NCBI RefSeq assembly: GCF_934359325.1
Contig: NZ_CAKRLH010000022.1
Coordinates: 1 to 14,431, forward strand
Direction of reading: 5' to 3'
From: an uncultured Porphyromonas sp.
Lineage (GTDB): Bacteria; Bacteroidota; Bacteroidia; Bacteroidales; Porphyromonadaceae
Length of the DNA stretch: 14,431 nt
The notes beneath the pieces are model-generated. The model saw only the letters and a program-made list of their open reading frames with translations, did not search any database and had not been told where the DNA came from. Shown here one piece after another: positions 1-7,496 of this stretch; positions within the stretch are counted from its first letter, which is position 1; each line of letters opens with the position of its first letter. The translations under genes were made by a program, and so were the position numbers.

Positions 1-950
1 TCCTGATAGTACTGCTCGATATTCATCGGCATACTGTAGTGTATGACCCACCTCACATCAGGCTTGTCGATCCCCATCCCGAAGGCTACGGTAGCACAGA
101 CCACCTGCACATTTCCCGACAGGAAGGCACGATGGACCACCAGTCTGTCCTCGGGGGACATATTGGCGTGGTAGGGTAGGGCGTGTATGTTTTGACTATT
201 GAGATACTCGGAGAGCATCTCGGTATCCTTGCGCTTTGTGCAGTAGATGATGCCGCTGGAGAGTGTGCCCTGCTCCTCGATATAGTCTGCTATCTGCCTT
301 AGCTTCTCTCTCTTCTTTACTCCTCGCCGTACCGAGATGTGGATGTTAGGTCTATCGAAGTCCCCGACTATCTCCACAGGATCTGTCAGCTGCAATTTAT
401 TGATAATATCCTTCCTTGTGGCAGGGTCGGCTGTTGCCGTCAGTGCGATGATGGGAAGGGAGGGGTACTTTTGCTTAAGAAATCCAAGCTGCGAGTACTC
501 GGGTCTGAAGTCATGGCCCCACTGGCTTATACAGTGAGCCTCGTCTATCGCAAAGAAAGAGATCTTGGCATTGCTCAGGATATAGTCTCCCATTGGAGAC
601 ATCAGAGTCTCCGGGCTAAGGTAGAGCAGCTTCAGTTTCCCTCTAAGCAGCAGTAGAAGCACCTGGCGTCGTACAGAGTCAGAGAGAGAGCTATTGATGG
701 TGGCGGATAGGATGTGGTGCCGATTGAGCGAGTCGATCTGATCCCTCATTAGCGCAAGCAGAGGCGACACGACTATGGCGCATCCATCTTGGAGTACAGC
801 CGGCAGCTGATAGCAGATCGACTTGCCGCCGCCCGTGGGCAGTATGACGAGCTGATCACGACCGTGGAGAAGGTTACGGCACGCTTCCTCCTGATTGGGT
901 CTAAAGCTGCTGTATCCGAATACCCTCTTGAGCGCCTCCTGAAGCGTCAT
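1..950 (-). CDS. recQ: ATP-dependent DNA helicase RecQ (3' end of gene outside window)
   Basis: RecQ is a 3'-to-5' superfamily 2 DNA helicase used in recombinational repair and restart of stalled forks. Reading leftward from the ATG at 950-948 gives 316 uninterrupted residues that run off the window edge. Visible motifs in order: FRPNQ near residue 16, Walker A TGGGKS (39-44), DEAH box (136-139), the RecQ-specific aromatic loop beginning [10 protein letters not shown] (143-152), LTATAD in motif III, and in the second RecA lobe the YCTKR and [16 protein letters not shown] motifs. The last residues seen, [11 protein letters not shown], belong to motif VI. The zinc-binding, winged-helix and HRDC regions would lie outside the window, so their presence is unknown. 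The start overlaps the stop of the upstream cinA-type gene as ATGA (947-950), which implies translational coupling. Confidence 0.96.
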   Translation of the reverse strand, partial: MTLQEALKRVFGYSSFRPNQEEACRNLLHGRDQLVILPTGGGKSICYQLPAVLQDGCAIVVSPLLALMRDQIDSLNRHHILSATINSSLSDSVRRQVLLLLLRGKLKLLYLSPETLMSPMGDYILSNAKISFFAIDEAHCISQWGHDFRPEYSQLGFLKQKYPSLPIIALTATADPATRKDIINKLQLTDPVEIVGDFDRPNIHISVRRGVKKREKLRQIADYIEEQGTLSSGIIYCTKRKDTEMLSEYLNSQNIHALPYHANMSPEDRLVVHRAFLSGNVQVVCATVAFGMGIDKPDVRWVIHYSMPMNIEQYYQ

Positions 951-1477
951 CTCACTGAGGTCTCCTGATACTTCTGTAGCTCTTCGCGAAGTAGTGAGAG
1001 CGCCTGTAGGGCGATGAATGCGCGATTGGTGTTTCGTCCCTCATCCTCATGCTCGAGCCATCGAGAGACGGTGCCCATAGGCGTATGGACGGCGATCCAC
1101 GCTGCACATGGCTTATACCCCTCGCTCTCCGATGGTCCGGCGACTCCTGTGGTAGAGAGTGCGACATCGACTGCTGAGAGCTTCGCTATGTGCTCGCACA
1201 TGGCGATGGCAGTGGACTCCGAGACAAGTCCGTCACGGATCTCCCGATCCTTGAGTCCCAGCATACCTTGCTTGCTGGGGCGGGTATAGGTGGTTACGCC
1301 TGTATCAAACCAGTCCGAGGCACCACTGATACTGGTACAGGTAGCAGCGATCAGCCCACCGGTGCAGCTCTCAGCCACTGACAAGTGGGACTTGAGCGAG
1401 AGTAGGAGTTCGGATACCTGCAGAGCTGTAGCACTGAGCTCCGTCAAGTACTTGTGTAGTGACTTGTCGTATTCCAT
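947..1477 (-). CDS. pncC: CinA C-terminal domain protein (nicotinamide-nucleotide amidohydrolase, PncC type)
   Basis: This 176-residue protein consists of only the CinA C-terminal domain, the form known as PncC, which deamidates nicotinamide mononucleotide to nicotinate mononucleotide in pyridine nucleotide salvage. The sequence shows the family signature AESCTGG at residues 35-41, then [21 protein letters not shown], whose Tyr and Lys match the family's GxVTYSxxAK active-site block, and later the STTGVAGP glycine-rich motif and CAAWIAV strand. The N-terminal molybdopterin-binding-like domain of full CinA is absent, which is normal for stand-alone PncC. The start at 1477 lies 11 bp after the tsaD stop, and the stop overlaps the recQ start by 4 bp, so it is the middle gene of a leftward operon. 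The family call is secure; the amidohydrolase activity is inferred from homology. Confidence 0.9.
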   Translation of the reverse strand: MEYDKSLHKYLTELSATALQVSELLLSLKSHLSVAESCTGGLIAATCTSISGASDWFDTGVTTYTRPSKQGMLGLKDREIRDGLVSESTAIAMCEHIAKLSAVDVALSTTGVAGPSESEGYKPCAAWIAVHTPMGTVSRWLEHEDEGRNTNRAFIALQALSLLREELQKYQETSVR

Positions 1478-1488
1478 ATACTTAGCGC

Positions 1489-2529
1489 TTAGATAGTTAT
1501 CCTTGAGTAAGGGGCGTCCGTCATCTCGCTCCGTCGACCTGCAGCATAGAGACAGGCTCCGGCCATAGCAATCATCGCCGCATTATCCGTCGTGTAGCTG
1601 AATGGGGGAATAAAGACAACCTTACCACTACGCTCGCCATAGTCCACAAAGGCCTGCCTCAGACGGCTATTGGCGGAGACGCCACCGGCTACACCGACCT
1701 GATCGATATGGAGATCCTCAGCAGCACGCTCAAGCTTTTCCATGAGGAGCTCGATCACGGTCTCCTGTAATGAAGCACACAGATCCTCCTTATTCTTCTC
1801 GATAAAGAGAGGATCCTTCTCCAGATTATCTCTGAGGGTGTAGAGGAAGGAGGTCTTCAGCCCGCTGAAGCTGTAGTCGTAGCCATCAATCCTGGGCTTG
1901 GCGAAGTGGAAGGCCCTTGGGTCTCCCTCCTTAGCGAGTCGGTCCACGACCGGTCCTCCCGGGTACCCCAGTCCCATCACCTTGGCACACTTGTCAAATG
2001 CTTCGCCGGCAGCGTCATCGATGGTCTTGCCGATAATCTCCATGTCCAGGGGGTTATGGACTAGAATAATCTGCGAGTTGCCTCCTGATACGAGCAGGCA
2101 GAGGAATGGGAAGTGGGGGACAGGTCGCTCCTCGCCCGGCTGCTGTACGAAGTGCGCCATCACATGTCCCTGCAGATGATTGACGTCTACCATCGGGATA
2201 CCGAGTGCCTGGCTCATCCCCTTGGCGAATGCCCCTCCGACCAGCAGGGATCCTAGGAGACCGGGACCTCTCGTGTAGGCGATCACGTCGATATCCTCAC
2301 GTGTGATCCCTGCCTGTCGTATCGCCTCACTGACGACAGGGACGACGTTCTGCAAGTGAGCTCGACTGGCCAACTCGGGCACTACGCCACCGTACTGCTC
2401 GTGGACCTTTTGGCTCGCTATGACGTTTGACAAGAGCGTCTGACCTCTCAGGACAGCAGCTGAGGTATCATCGCAGGAGGACTCTATGCCGAGGATGACT
2501 TTATCTGGATCTATTGAGAATGGTACCAT
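1489..2529 (-). CDS. tsaD: tRNA N6-adenosine threonylcarbamoyltransferase TsaD
   Basis: TsaD (formerly Gcp or YgjD) transfers the threonylcarbamoyl group to A37 of ANN-decoding tRNAs, working with TsaB and TsaE in the cytoplasm. The 346-residue length is typical. The ASKHA-fold ATPase begins with ILGIESSCDDTSAAVL (residues 12-27). The metal-binding HLQGH motif puts His at 118 and 122, and the third ligand is Asp315 in the TTDNAAMIA motif. Other family blocks are YTRGPGLLGSLLVG, LVSGGNSQ, DDAAGEAFDKCAKVMGLGYPGGP and AGGVSANSRLR. It is the first gene of a leftward operon with the cinA-type gene and recQ. A TAnnTTTG promoter element sits just upstream at 2552-2559, and a terminator of the preceding clpC-type gene isolates the unit. 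The ATG at 2529 is the only start that keeps the full first strand. Confidence 0.97.
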   Translation of the reverse strand: MVPFSIDPDKVILGIESSCDDTSAAVLRGQTLLSNVIASQKVHEQYGGVVPELASRAHLQNVVPVVSEAIRQAGITREDIDVIAYTRGPGLLGSLLVGGAFAKGMSQALGIPMVDVNHLQGHVMAHFVQQPGEERPVPHFPFLCLLVSGGNSQIILVHNPLDMEIIGKTIDDAAGEAFDKCAKVMGLGYPGGPVVDRLAKEGDPRAFHFAKPRIDGYDYSFSGLKTSFLYTLRDNLEKDPLFIEKNKEDLCASLQETVIELLMEKLERAAEDLHIDQVGVAGGVSANSRLRQAFVDYGERSGKVVFIPPFSYTTDNAAMIAMAGACLYAAGRRSEMTDAPYSRITI

Positions 2530-2551
2530 TGGTTACTAAGATTTCTTCCCA

Positions 2552-2559
2552 CAAAGATA
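2552..2559 (-). promoter_or_regulatory. Candidate promoter -7 element for tsaD-pncC-recQ
   Basis: The minus strand reads TATCTTTG, a perfect match to the Bacteroidetes -7 consensus TAnnTTTG, 22 bp upstream of the tsaD start codon. This would give a leader of roughly 15 nt. I see no clear TTTG-type -33 element at the usual distance, so the promoter is supported by only one element and by its position between a terminator and a gene start. Confidence 0.5.
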
Positions 2560-2598
2560 CGCAATTGTGGGGACGAAGTGATCGCCCGAAGTCCCAAG

Positions 2599-2640
2599 AG
2601 AGAGGGGCGTTACAGCTCATATGCCATAATGCCCCTCTCT
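2599..2640 (-). terminator. Hairpin terminator after the clpC-type gene
   Basis: The arms agagaggggc (2599-2608) and gcccctctct (2631-2640) are perfect reverse complements. Up to four more pairs, including one G-U, extend the stem inward around a short loop. The hairpin starts 17 bp after the clpC-type stop codon and lies upstream of the tsaD promoter. There is no strong U tract on the minus-strand side, so this is a hairpin call by position and stability rather than a classic intrinsic terminator. Confidence 0.7.
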
Positions 2641-2656
2641 GAGTAGTATCAATTAC

Positions 2657-4786
2657 TTATGAGATCAGTAGTGGCTCCGGTACCATGATCTTCAGCTTCA
2701 TGTCCTTGTCCGTGCCATCCACATCGATCAGGTAATCCTCTCCCGGCTGCACCTCTCCACTGATGATTCCGTCCGTGATCATCTCCTCGATGTACTGCGC
2801 TATTGCTCTCTTGAGCGGTCTGGCTCCGAGCTTAGGATCAAACCCCTTCTCAGCCACGAAGTCTCTCGCCTTATCGGAGTACTGCACTCGGATATTGAGG
2901 TTCTCCAGACGCTTATCCAGCTTGCTCAGCTCGAGGTCAGCGATCGTACGGATGTCCTGCTTCTTGAGCTGATTGAAGGTTACGATCTTATCGATACGAT
3001 TGAGGAACTCAGGGGCAAAGCGCTTATTGAGAGCCTTGCGGATCACCTGCTCAGCCGCCTCATCTCCATCGCTCTGATCCTTAAATCCGATGCCGGTCCC
3101 AAACTCGCTGAGTTGGCGGGTACCCACATTGGAGGTCATGATGATGATGGTGTTCTTGAAATTAACCTTGTCACCTGTACTATCTGTCAGTACACCATCA
3201 TCAAGGATCTGTAGCATAAGGTTCTGGACATCGGGGTGAGCCTTCTCGATCTCATCGAAGAGGATCACGGAGTAGGGGCGTCGTTTCACTTTCACCGTCA
3301 GCTCGCCACCCTGGTCGTATCCGACATATCCGGGAGGAGCACCGATCAGTCGAGAGACGGAGTACTTCTCCATAAATTCACTCATGTCCACACGGATCAT
3401 GGCATCCTCTGTGCCAAAGAGCTCCTTAGCGAGCATCTTAGAGAGATACGTCTTACCGACGCCGGAGGATCCTAAGAAGAGGAAGGAGCCAATTGGCTTC
3501 CCCGGATCTCTGAGCCCCACCTTATTCCGCTGGATGGCAGTAGCGACGTCACGCACCACGTGATCCTGACCGATCACCTTGGACTTCAGTGTAGACTCCA
3601 GCTGGCTGAGAGCCCTAAGATCACCGGCGGTGAAGGACTGGACCGGCACGCCGCTCCCCAGAGACACCACGTACTCTACCTCCTGACTGTCCACTAGGGT
3701 AGGGTCGCCGAGCATATCACCGCGCTCCAGACTGCGCTTGACCGTCTTGAGATCCTCCTGATACTGTTTCTCCTTATCCCTCGCCTGAGAGGCAAGGTCA
3801 TACCGCCCTTCGTTGACGTACTGAAGCTTCAGCTTACGTATCTCGTCGATCTGGTCCTGATAGGGCTTCAGATCGACCGGCTTCTGATTCTTGATAAAGG
3901 AGTAGGCGCCCGCTTCATCGAGAGCATCTATCGCCTTGTCGGGGAACTGCCGGTCAGTGACATAGCGCTCTGTCAGATAGACAGCAGACTCAAGGGCTTT
4001 CTCCGTATAAGTCACGTGATGGTGCTTCTCGTAGATCGGCTGGAGCTTCTTTAGAATAAGGAGTGTCTCCTTCTCGTCAGGAGCGTTGACCATAACTTTC
4101 TGAAATCTCCGGTCCACCGCACCATCTTTCTCGATGCTCTTACGATACTCCTCCAGGGTGGTGGCACCGATGCAGCGGATCTCTCCTCGTGCAAGAGGCG
4201 GCTTGAGCATGCTGGCGGCATCGACCCCTCCCTGGGTGTTACCGCTACCCATAAGCGTATGTATCTCATCCATATAGAGTATAACGTCAGGATTGGACTT
4301 GAGCTCGTGGATGAGCTTCTTCATCCGCTCCTCAAATTGTCCCCTATACATCGTCCCCGCCACAATGGACGACATATCCACCGCAACGATCCGCTTATTG
4401 AGCAGATAGGGTGGGACATCTCCGGATGCGATTCTCAGTGCCAGAGCCTCGACCACCGCTGTCTTTCCCACACCCGGCTCACCCAGGAGTAGGGGGTTAT
4501 TCTTCTTTTTCCTTGCCAGTATCTGCGTGATCCGCTGAAGCTCCTTCTCACGACCGTAAACGGGATCCAGCTTTCCTCTCTTCACCTGGTCATTGAGCCA
4601 TGTACCGTAGGCGTCTAGGGTCGGAGTCACAGTCTTTTGAGTAGACTCCTGACCGCCACTCGTATCCTCTCCTCCCGAGCCCCCTCCATCGGATGAGGGC
4701 TGATCAAAGAGGGTATCGAAGTCCTCCTGGTCGGAAATAGAAGACTCCACTATTGGGTCATATATCTTCTTATTATAATTTGACAT
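2657..4786 (-). CDS. clpC: ClpC-type AAA+ unfoldase lacking the N-terminal Clp domain
   Basis: This is a two-ring Hsp100/Clp ATPase that should unfold proteins for the ClpP peptidase. It has 709 residues against roughly 810-860 for usual ClpC. D1 carries Walker A GEPGVGKT (102-109), Walker B ending DE (173-174), the pore loop MYRGQF and arginine fingers near 226-227. A short UVR-like M segment follows (about 318-352), which points to ClpC and not ClpB. D2 has GSSGVGKT (439-446), ILFDE (508-512) and the GYVGY pore loop. GIGFK at about 565-569 occupies the position of the ClpP-docking (I/L/V)GF loop. The Clp_N double repeat is missing: residues 1-55 are an acidic Gly/Ser-rich stretch that looks disordered. 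The preceding gene ends only 32 bp upstream, so no hidden N-terminal exists in frame. It is probably co-transcribed with the kinase-like gene. The family is sure; the exact name clpC is likely. Confidence 0.9.
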   Translation of the reverse strand: MSNYNKKIYDPIVESSISDQEDFDTLFDQPSSDGGGSGGEDTSGGQESTQKTVTPTLDAYGTWLNDQVKRGKLDPVYGREKELQRITQILARKKKNNPLLLGEPGVGKTAVVEALALRIASGDVPPYLLNKRIVAVDMSSIVAGTMYRGQFEERMKKLIHELKSNPDVILYMDEIHTLMGSGNTQGGVDAASMLKPPLARGEIRCIGATTLEEYRKSIEKDGAVDRRFQKVMVNAPDEKETLLILKKLQPIYEKHHHVTYTEKALESAVYLTERYVTDRQFPDKAIDALDEAGAYSFIKNQKPVDLKPYQDQIDEIRKLKLQYVNEGRYDLASQARDKEKQYQEDLKTVKRSLERGDMLGDPTLVDSQEVEYVVSLGSGVPVQSFTAGDLRALSQLESTLKSKVIGQDHVVRDVATAIQRNKVGLRDPGKPIGSFLFLGSSGVGKTYLSKMLAKELFGTEDAMIRVDMSEFMEKYSVSRLIGAPPGYVGYDQGGELTVKVKRRPYSVILFDEIEKAHPDVQNLMLQILDDGVLTDSTGDKVNFKNTIIIMTSNVGTRQLSEFGTGIGFKDQSDGDEAAEQVIRKALNKRFAPEFLNRIDKIVTFNQLKKQDIRTIADLELSKLDKRLENLNIRVQYSDKARDFVAEKGFDPKLGARPLKRAIAQYIEEMITDGIISGEVQPGEDYLIDVDGTDKDMKLKIMVPEPLLIS

Positions 4787-4818
4787 CTATGTAAACTGCT
4801 TAGTTATGGACTTGGAAC

Positions 4819-5523
4819 CTAATGTTCGCCTGCCAGAGAGGTCCCCTCCGTAGGAAACTGCTTGGCGCGAATCATCTCCATCACTAAATCAGTTGCATAA
4901 TCTATGCCAAAGAACGACGGTTGCAGAGCCAAATCGTAAGTCTCACAGCGTCCCCAACGCATGCCGGTGTAATAGTTGTAGTACTGACGCCTATCCTTAT
5001 CAAGCTTCAGCAGTCTATCCATCGCCTCCTCATCGCTGACTCCCTCGTAGTCTTTCTGGAGGTTCTTTATGCGAATAGCCATCGGCTCGGAGATATAGAG
5101 CGTCAGTAGGTTAGGGTGGTTTCTTAGCACGAAGTCAGCTGTATGACCTAGGAAAATGGCAGAGCTATCAGCGGCAAGCCTCAGGATCGTCTCTGACTGC
5201 ATACTATGGATGTTCTTATTGGACAAAAAGTTGTCCGTATAGGTGATCATCGCTCCAGACGAAGCATACTCCGCACCATATATAATAGGGACTGAGAAGT
5301 CTGTATTGTCCTCGTTCTTCACGAATAGATCGCATCGGATATTATGATCCTTGGCAGCGTAGTCAAAGATATTGTCATCGTAGACAGGGATACCCAGCTT
5401 TTCACCGAGCTTATGGGCAAACGTCACACCGCCGCTGCACTGCGATCTGGAAATACAGATGGCAAACTTATCATGCGGGAGAGTGACTTTCTCCTCAGGG
5501 TTGATTGTATCGGACTCTCTCAT
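4819..5523 (-). CDS. Cytidylate kinase-like family protein, divergent
   Basis: The 234-residue protein matches the cytidylate-kinase-like family that is common in Bacteroidales and Firmicutes. Evidence is the opening ICISRSQCSGGVTFAHKLGE (22-41) followed by KLGIPVYDDNIFD, then IFLGHTADFVLRNHPN (about 123-138), and a C-terminal block RRQYYNYYTGMRW (178-190) with YDLAL and FFGID. Family members usually read SREYGSGGRE at the nucleotide loop and GRCADY or similar in the second block. Here the first Arg is Val and the second is His, so activity on CMP or any nucleotide is uncertain. A dedicated cytidylate kinase (Cmk) would normally be encoded elsewhere. The gene precedes the clpC-type gene by 32 bp and both probably share the promoter at 5559-5566. 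By eye it is less GC-rich than its neighbours. Confidence 0.78.
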   Translation of the reverse strand: MRESDTINPEEKVTLPHDKFAICISRSQCSGGVTFAHKLGEKLGIPVYDDNIFDYAAKDHNIRCDLFVKNEDNTDFSVPIIYGAEYASSGAMITYTDNFLSNKNIHSMQSETILRLAADSSAIFLGHTADFVLRNHPNLLTLYISEPMAIRIKNLQKDYEGVSDEEAMDRLLKLDKDRRQYYNYYTGMRWGRCETYDLALQPSFFGIDYATDLVMEMIRAKQFPTEGTSLAGEH

Positions 5524-5558
5524 GGGTAGTTAAGGTCTTGTAGATGTTTCTTATGAGA

Positions 5559-5566
5559 CAAAGTTA
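5559..5566 (-). promoter_or_regulatory. Candidate promoter -7 element for the kinase-like/clpC pair
   Basis: The minus strand reads TAACTTTG, an exact TAnnTTTG match, 36 bp upstream of the kinase-like start codon, giving a predicted leader near 28 nt. A short inverted repeat, attcc-aca-ggaat (5570-5582), lies immediately upstream of the element and could be an operator half-site pair. No convincing -33 element is visible. Confidence 0.5.
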
Positions 5567-5582
5567 GCTATTCCACAGGAAT

Positions 5583-5742
5583 TCTTTCATGTCTACTTAA
5601 CATAATCGCTATTATATATCAAAAGAAAACAGACTCGAAACAACTGAAGTACAATAACACCAGCACCAAAGCCTCTGTTAAGGAGCTAATTGGACATGAA
5701 TGCACACTAGTTTGAAATCCAGCACATAATTATTGCCCGTTT
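5583..5742. other. AT-rich intergenic stretch with no recognised gene
   Basis: Between the kinase-like promoter and the palindrome array I find no open frame of useful length on either strand, no tRNA-like cloverleaf and no terminator-like hairpin. The stretch is visibly more AT-rich than the coding regions. Given the decayed transposase-like gene beyond the array, it may be the rest of an eroded insertion, but nothing here identifies it as such. Confidence 0.4.
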
Positions 5743-5802
5743 CTATTACCGGTATTAGTGTCATCTATTACCGGTATTAGTGTCGACTAATACCGGTAAT
5801 AG
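5743..5802. repeat. Array of three 16-bp palindromes with 22-bp period (locus 1)
   Basis: Three 16-bp units start at 5743, 5765 and 5787, exactly 22 bp apart. The first two are identical (ctattaccggtattag). The third (ctaataccggtaatag) is their exact reverse complement. Each unit is nearly self-palindromic around ACCGGT. The 6-bp spacers are tgtcat and tgtcga. A 22-bp period is about two helical turns, so all units face the same side of the DNA, as expected for cooperative binding of a dimeric protein. The array lies 177 bp upstream of the kinase-like promoter and 34 bp downstream of the broken transposase-like gene. A matching array is at 14178-14259. The binding protein is unknown. Confidence 0.9.
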
Positions 5803-5836
5803 TTTAGCCCATCAAGCAATGTTACACATGAAAAGT

Positions 5837-6257
5837 TCACATTAGGTTCATCCGACATTCTGCGTGATGGAGCTTTTTTAGATCAATGTGATACTTGGCG
5901 GACAGGTAGTCCAAGGATGCTTTTTTGATCTCGCACTCGATATGTGACTCCCGAAGCCTTACTTTAAGTTCCTCACACTCACACTCTTTCTCGATAAGCT
6001 TGCGCTCTATATCGCTGATATTCTTACTCATAACCTACTCTCTGATTCGTTTTGGGGTTGTGATCCCAAAGGTTCTGATCCAGCGGGAAATGGTTGCAAT
6101 TGGCCTTACTTAGTGCTGCAAGTGTCTCGCCCGTACAAACCATTTCACGCAAGACTTTTAATTTAAACATGTCATCGTAGCTCCTTTGTTTCAGACCTGT
6201 TTTTTAGTCTTTAACAGAGCTCGATCCAGCCTTTTTCGCTTCATTCTTGATCTTCAT
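5837..6257 (-). pseudogene. Decayed IS3-type transposase OrfA-like gene
   Basis: Read leftward, an AGGAG ribosome site (6263-6267) stands 5 nt before ATG 6257. The frame gives MKIKNEAKKAGSSSVKD, a TAA at 6204-6206, then in the same frame KTGLKQRSYDDMFKLKVLRE and on to ALSK (ending at 6105). A +1 shift there continues as ATISRWIRTFGITTPKRIRE, meets TAG at 6035-6037, and proceeds in that frame through a charged helix starting MSKNISDIERKL to the stop at 5837. The order is a basic N-terminus, a helix-turn-helix with SRWIRTFG, then a coiled coil, which is the layout of IS3-family OrfA, and the total of about 140 codons is near the usual size. Two stops and one frameshift, probably with a small deletion in the turn, mark it as dead. 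The last 64 codons remain open on their own (5837-6031). No OrfB or terminal inverted repeats are visible. The family assignment is by pattern only. Confidence 0.6.
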
Positions 6258-6360
6258 TTCTTCTCCTCTATGTGTGTACTTTTCTAGGACGCCACACTCA
6301 GAAAAGTAAACGTACTGTGAGAGGTAAAGTGCACACTCGTCGGATAAGGTGAGAAAATCG

Positions 6361-6368
6361 TACCTTTG
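6361..6368 (+). promoter_or_regulatory. Candidate promoter -7 element for the fabH operon
   Basis: TACCTTTG matches TAnnTTTG exactly and lies 103 bp before the fabH start, giving a leader of about 95 nt. No obvious -33 element is present. The nonamer gtgagaggt occurs on both sides of the element (6317-6325 and 6379-6387), a possible regulator site. Confidence 0.5.
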
Positions 6369-6378
6369 GCAACGGAAA

Positions 6379-6423
6379 GTGAGAGGTGCTGCACTGCAAC
6401 CGCACACTTGTTCTCTCACCTCT
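6379..6423 (+). promoter_or_regulatory. fabH leader inverted repeats with two alternative pairings
   Basis: In the predicted fabH leader, gtgagag (6379-6385) can pair with ctctcac (6413-6419), with gtgc/gcac (6386-6389 and 6402-6405) extending the stem. The overlapping agaggtg (6382-6388) can instead pair with cacctct (6417-6423). The two 7-bp stems are mutually exclusive. This could be an RNA switch, a protein-binding site just downstream of the promoter, or chance in a GA/CT-rich region. No U tract follows. Confidence 0.35.
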
Positions 6424-6471
6424 TTCCACATCAGATGTACACCATCCCGGGGATCCCGGAGAGAATAATAT

Positions 6472-7491
6472 ATGACACAGCACCTCAGAGCTGCAATCAC
6501 CGCCATAGGACACTACCTGCCTAGTGAGGTCCTCACCAATGACGACATCGCCAAGATGGTCGACACCTCAGATGAGTGGATCACGACACGGGTCGGCATT
6601 CATCAGCGTCACATACTGAGAGATCGCACTGAGGGTGCCTCGGTGCTTGGCGTGGAGGCAATCCGTGACCTGGTGAGGCGTCACCCGATCGATCTATCGA
6701 CGATAGACATGGTGATTTGCTCGACCAACTCCCCGGACTATATCTTCCCCTCTACGGCATCGATCATAGCAGCCGAGGTGGGCATACCCGACGGGGCGCC
6801 GTGCTACGACTTCCAGGCAGCATGTAGTGGATTTATCTTCGGACTACAGATCGCTCGAGGGTTCATCGAGAGCGGGTTGTATAGGAGGATCCTGTTGGTG
6901 ACGGCGGAGAAGAACAGCTTCTTCGCCAATCCCTCCGATCGGTCGACACTCCCGCTCTTCGGTGACGGCGGAGCGGCGACACTGATTGAGCCGACGGAGG
7001 ACGAGGTGGGTGTGATTGACCTCCTGATAGGAAATAAGAATATCGGTCACCGTGATGACCTGATCATCCCCGCAGGAGGCTCCGCCCGACCCGCTTCGCA
7101 CGAGACTATAGAGAATGGAGAGCACTTCATCAAGATGAATGGGCGGGTGATCTTCAAGTGCGCCGTCACTACGATGGGCGAGACCTCGGAGGAGATGCTT
7201 GGGAGAAACGGACTAACCAAGGATCAGGTGACCTGGGTGGTTCCTCATCAGGCTAATCTCAGGATCATGAGCGCCGTGGCGGAGCGACTCGAGCTGCCGA
7301 TGGACCGACTACTGGTCAATATCGGTCATTGTGGCAATACCTCCTCCTCATCCATCCCCATCGTACTGAGTGAGTGCGAGAGCCGGATACGGAGAGGAGA
7401 CAATATAGTACTGACCGCCTTTGGAGCCGGTCTCACATATGGTACTGCCTTACTTAAGTGGGCCTACGACACACCCGGAGAGCAAGAATAA
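6472..7491 (+). CDS. fabH: 3-oxoacyl-[acyl-carrier-protein] synthase III (FabH)
   Basis: FabH starts type II fatty-acid synthesis by condensing acetyl-CoA or a branched acyl-CoA primer with malonyl-ACP. The 339-residue thiolase-fold protein shows the full catalytic triad: Cys118 in DFQAACSGF, His259 in VPHQANLRIM and Asn289 in GHCGNTSSSSIP. Other family marks are SDEWITTRVGIHQR near residue 33-46, STNSPDYIFPSTA, LFGDGGAAT and the C-terminal AFGAGLTYG. A GGAG sequence 10 nt before the ATG may assist initiation. It heads a rightward operon, and era follows after 5 bp. The primer preference (acetyl or branched) cannot be read reliably, although Bacteroidetes often make branched-chain fatty acids. 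Confidence 0.97.
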   Translation: MTQHLRAAITAIGHYLPSEVLTNDDIAKMVDTSDEWITTRVGIHQRHILRDRTEGASVLGVEAIRDLVRRHPIDLSTIDMVICSTNSPDYIFPSTASIIAAEVGIPDGAPCYDFQAACSGFIFGLQIARGFIESGLYRRILLVTAEKNSFFANPSDRSTLPLFGDGGAATLIEPTEDEVGVIDLLIGNKNIGHRDDLIIPAGGSARPASHETIENGEHFIKMNGRVIFKCAVTTMGETSEEMLGRNGLTKDQVTWVVPHQANLRIMSAVAERLELPMDRLLVNIGHCGNTSSSSIPIVLSECESRIRRGDNIVLTAFGAGLTYGTALLKWAYDTPGEQE

Positions 7492-7496
7492 CAGAG

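Noticed and set aside
339..656. Rightward 105-codon frame
   Set aside because: It is antisense to recQ, whose helicase motifs are continuous through this stretch.
2560..2570. The decamer cacaattgcg shared by the tsaD and peptidase upstream regions
   Set aside because: It occurs once on each strand at different distances from the promoters, and a shared 10-mer with an AATT core is easily chance.
5743..5802. The repeated palindromes as a CRISPR array
   Set aside because: Spacers are only 6 bp and nearly conserved, units are 16 bp and partly inverted, and no cas gene is nearby.
6204..6506. Leftward 100-codon frame that ends in the orfA-like N-terminus
   Set aside because: It begins inside fabH and crosses the fabH promoter. 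Only its last 17 codons, from the ATG at 6257 with a good ribosome site, fit the transposase-like reconstruction.
7458..7496. Longer N-terminus for era
   Set aside because: It overlaps the fabH coding end and adds 13 residues not typical of Era; the ATG at 7497, 5 bp after the fabH stop, gives the usual length.
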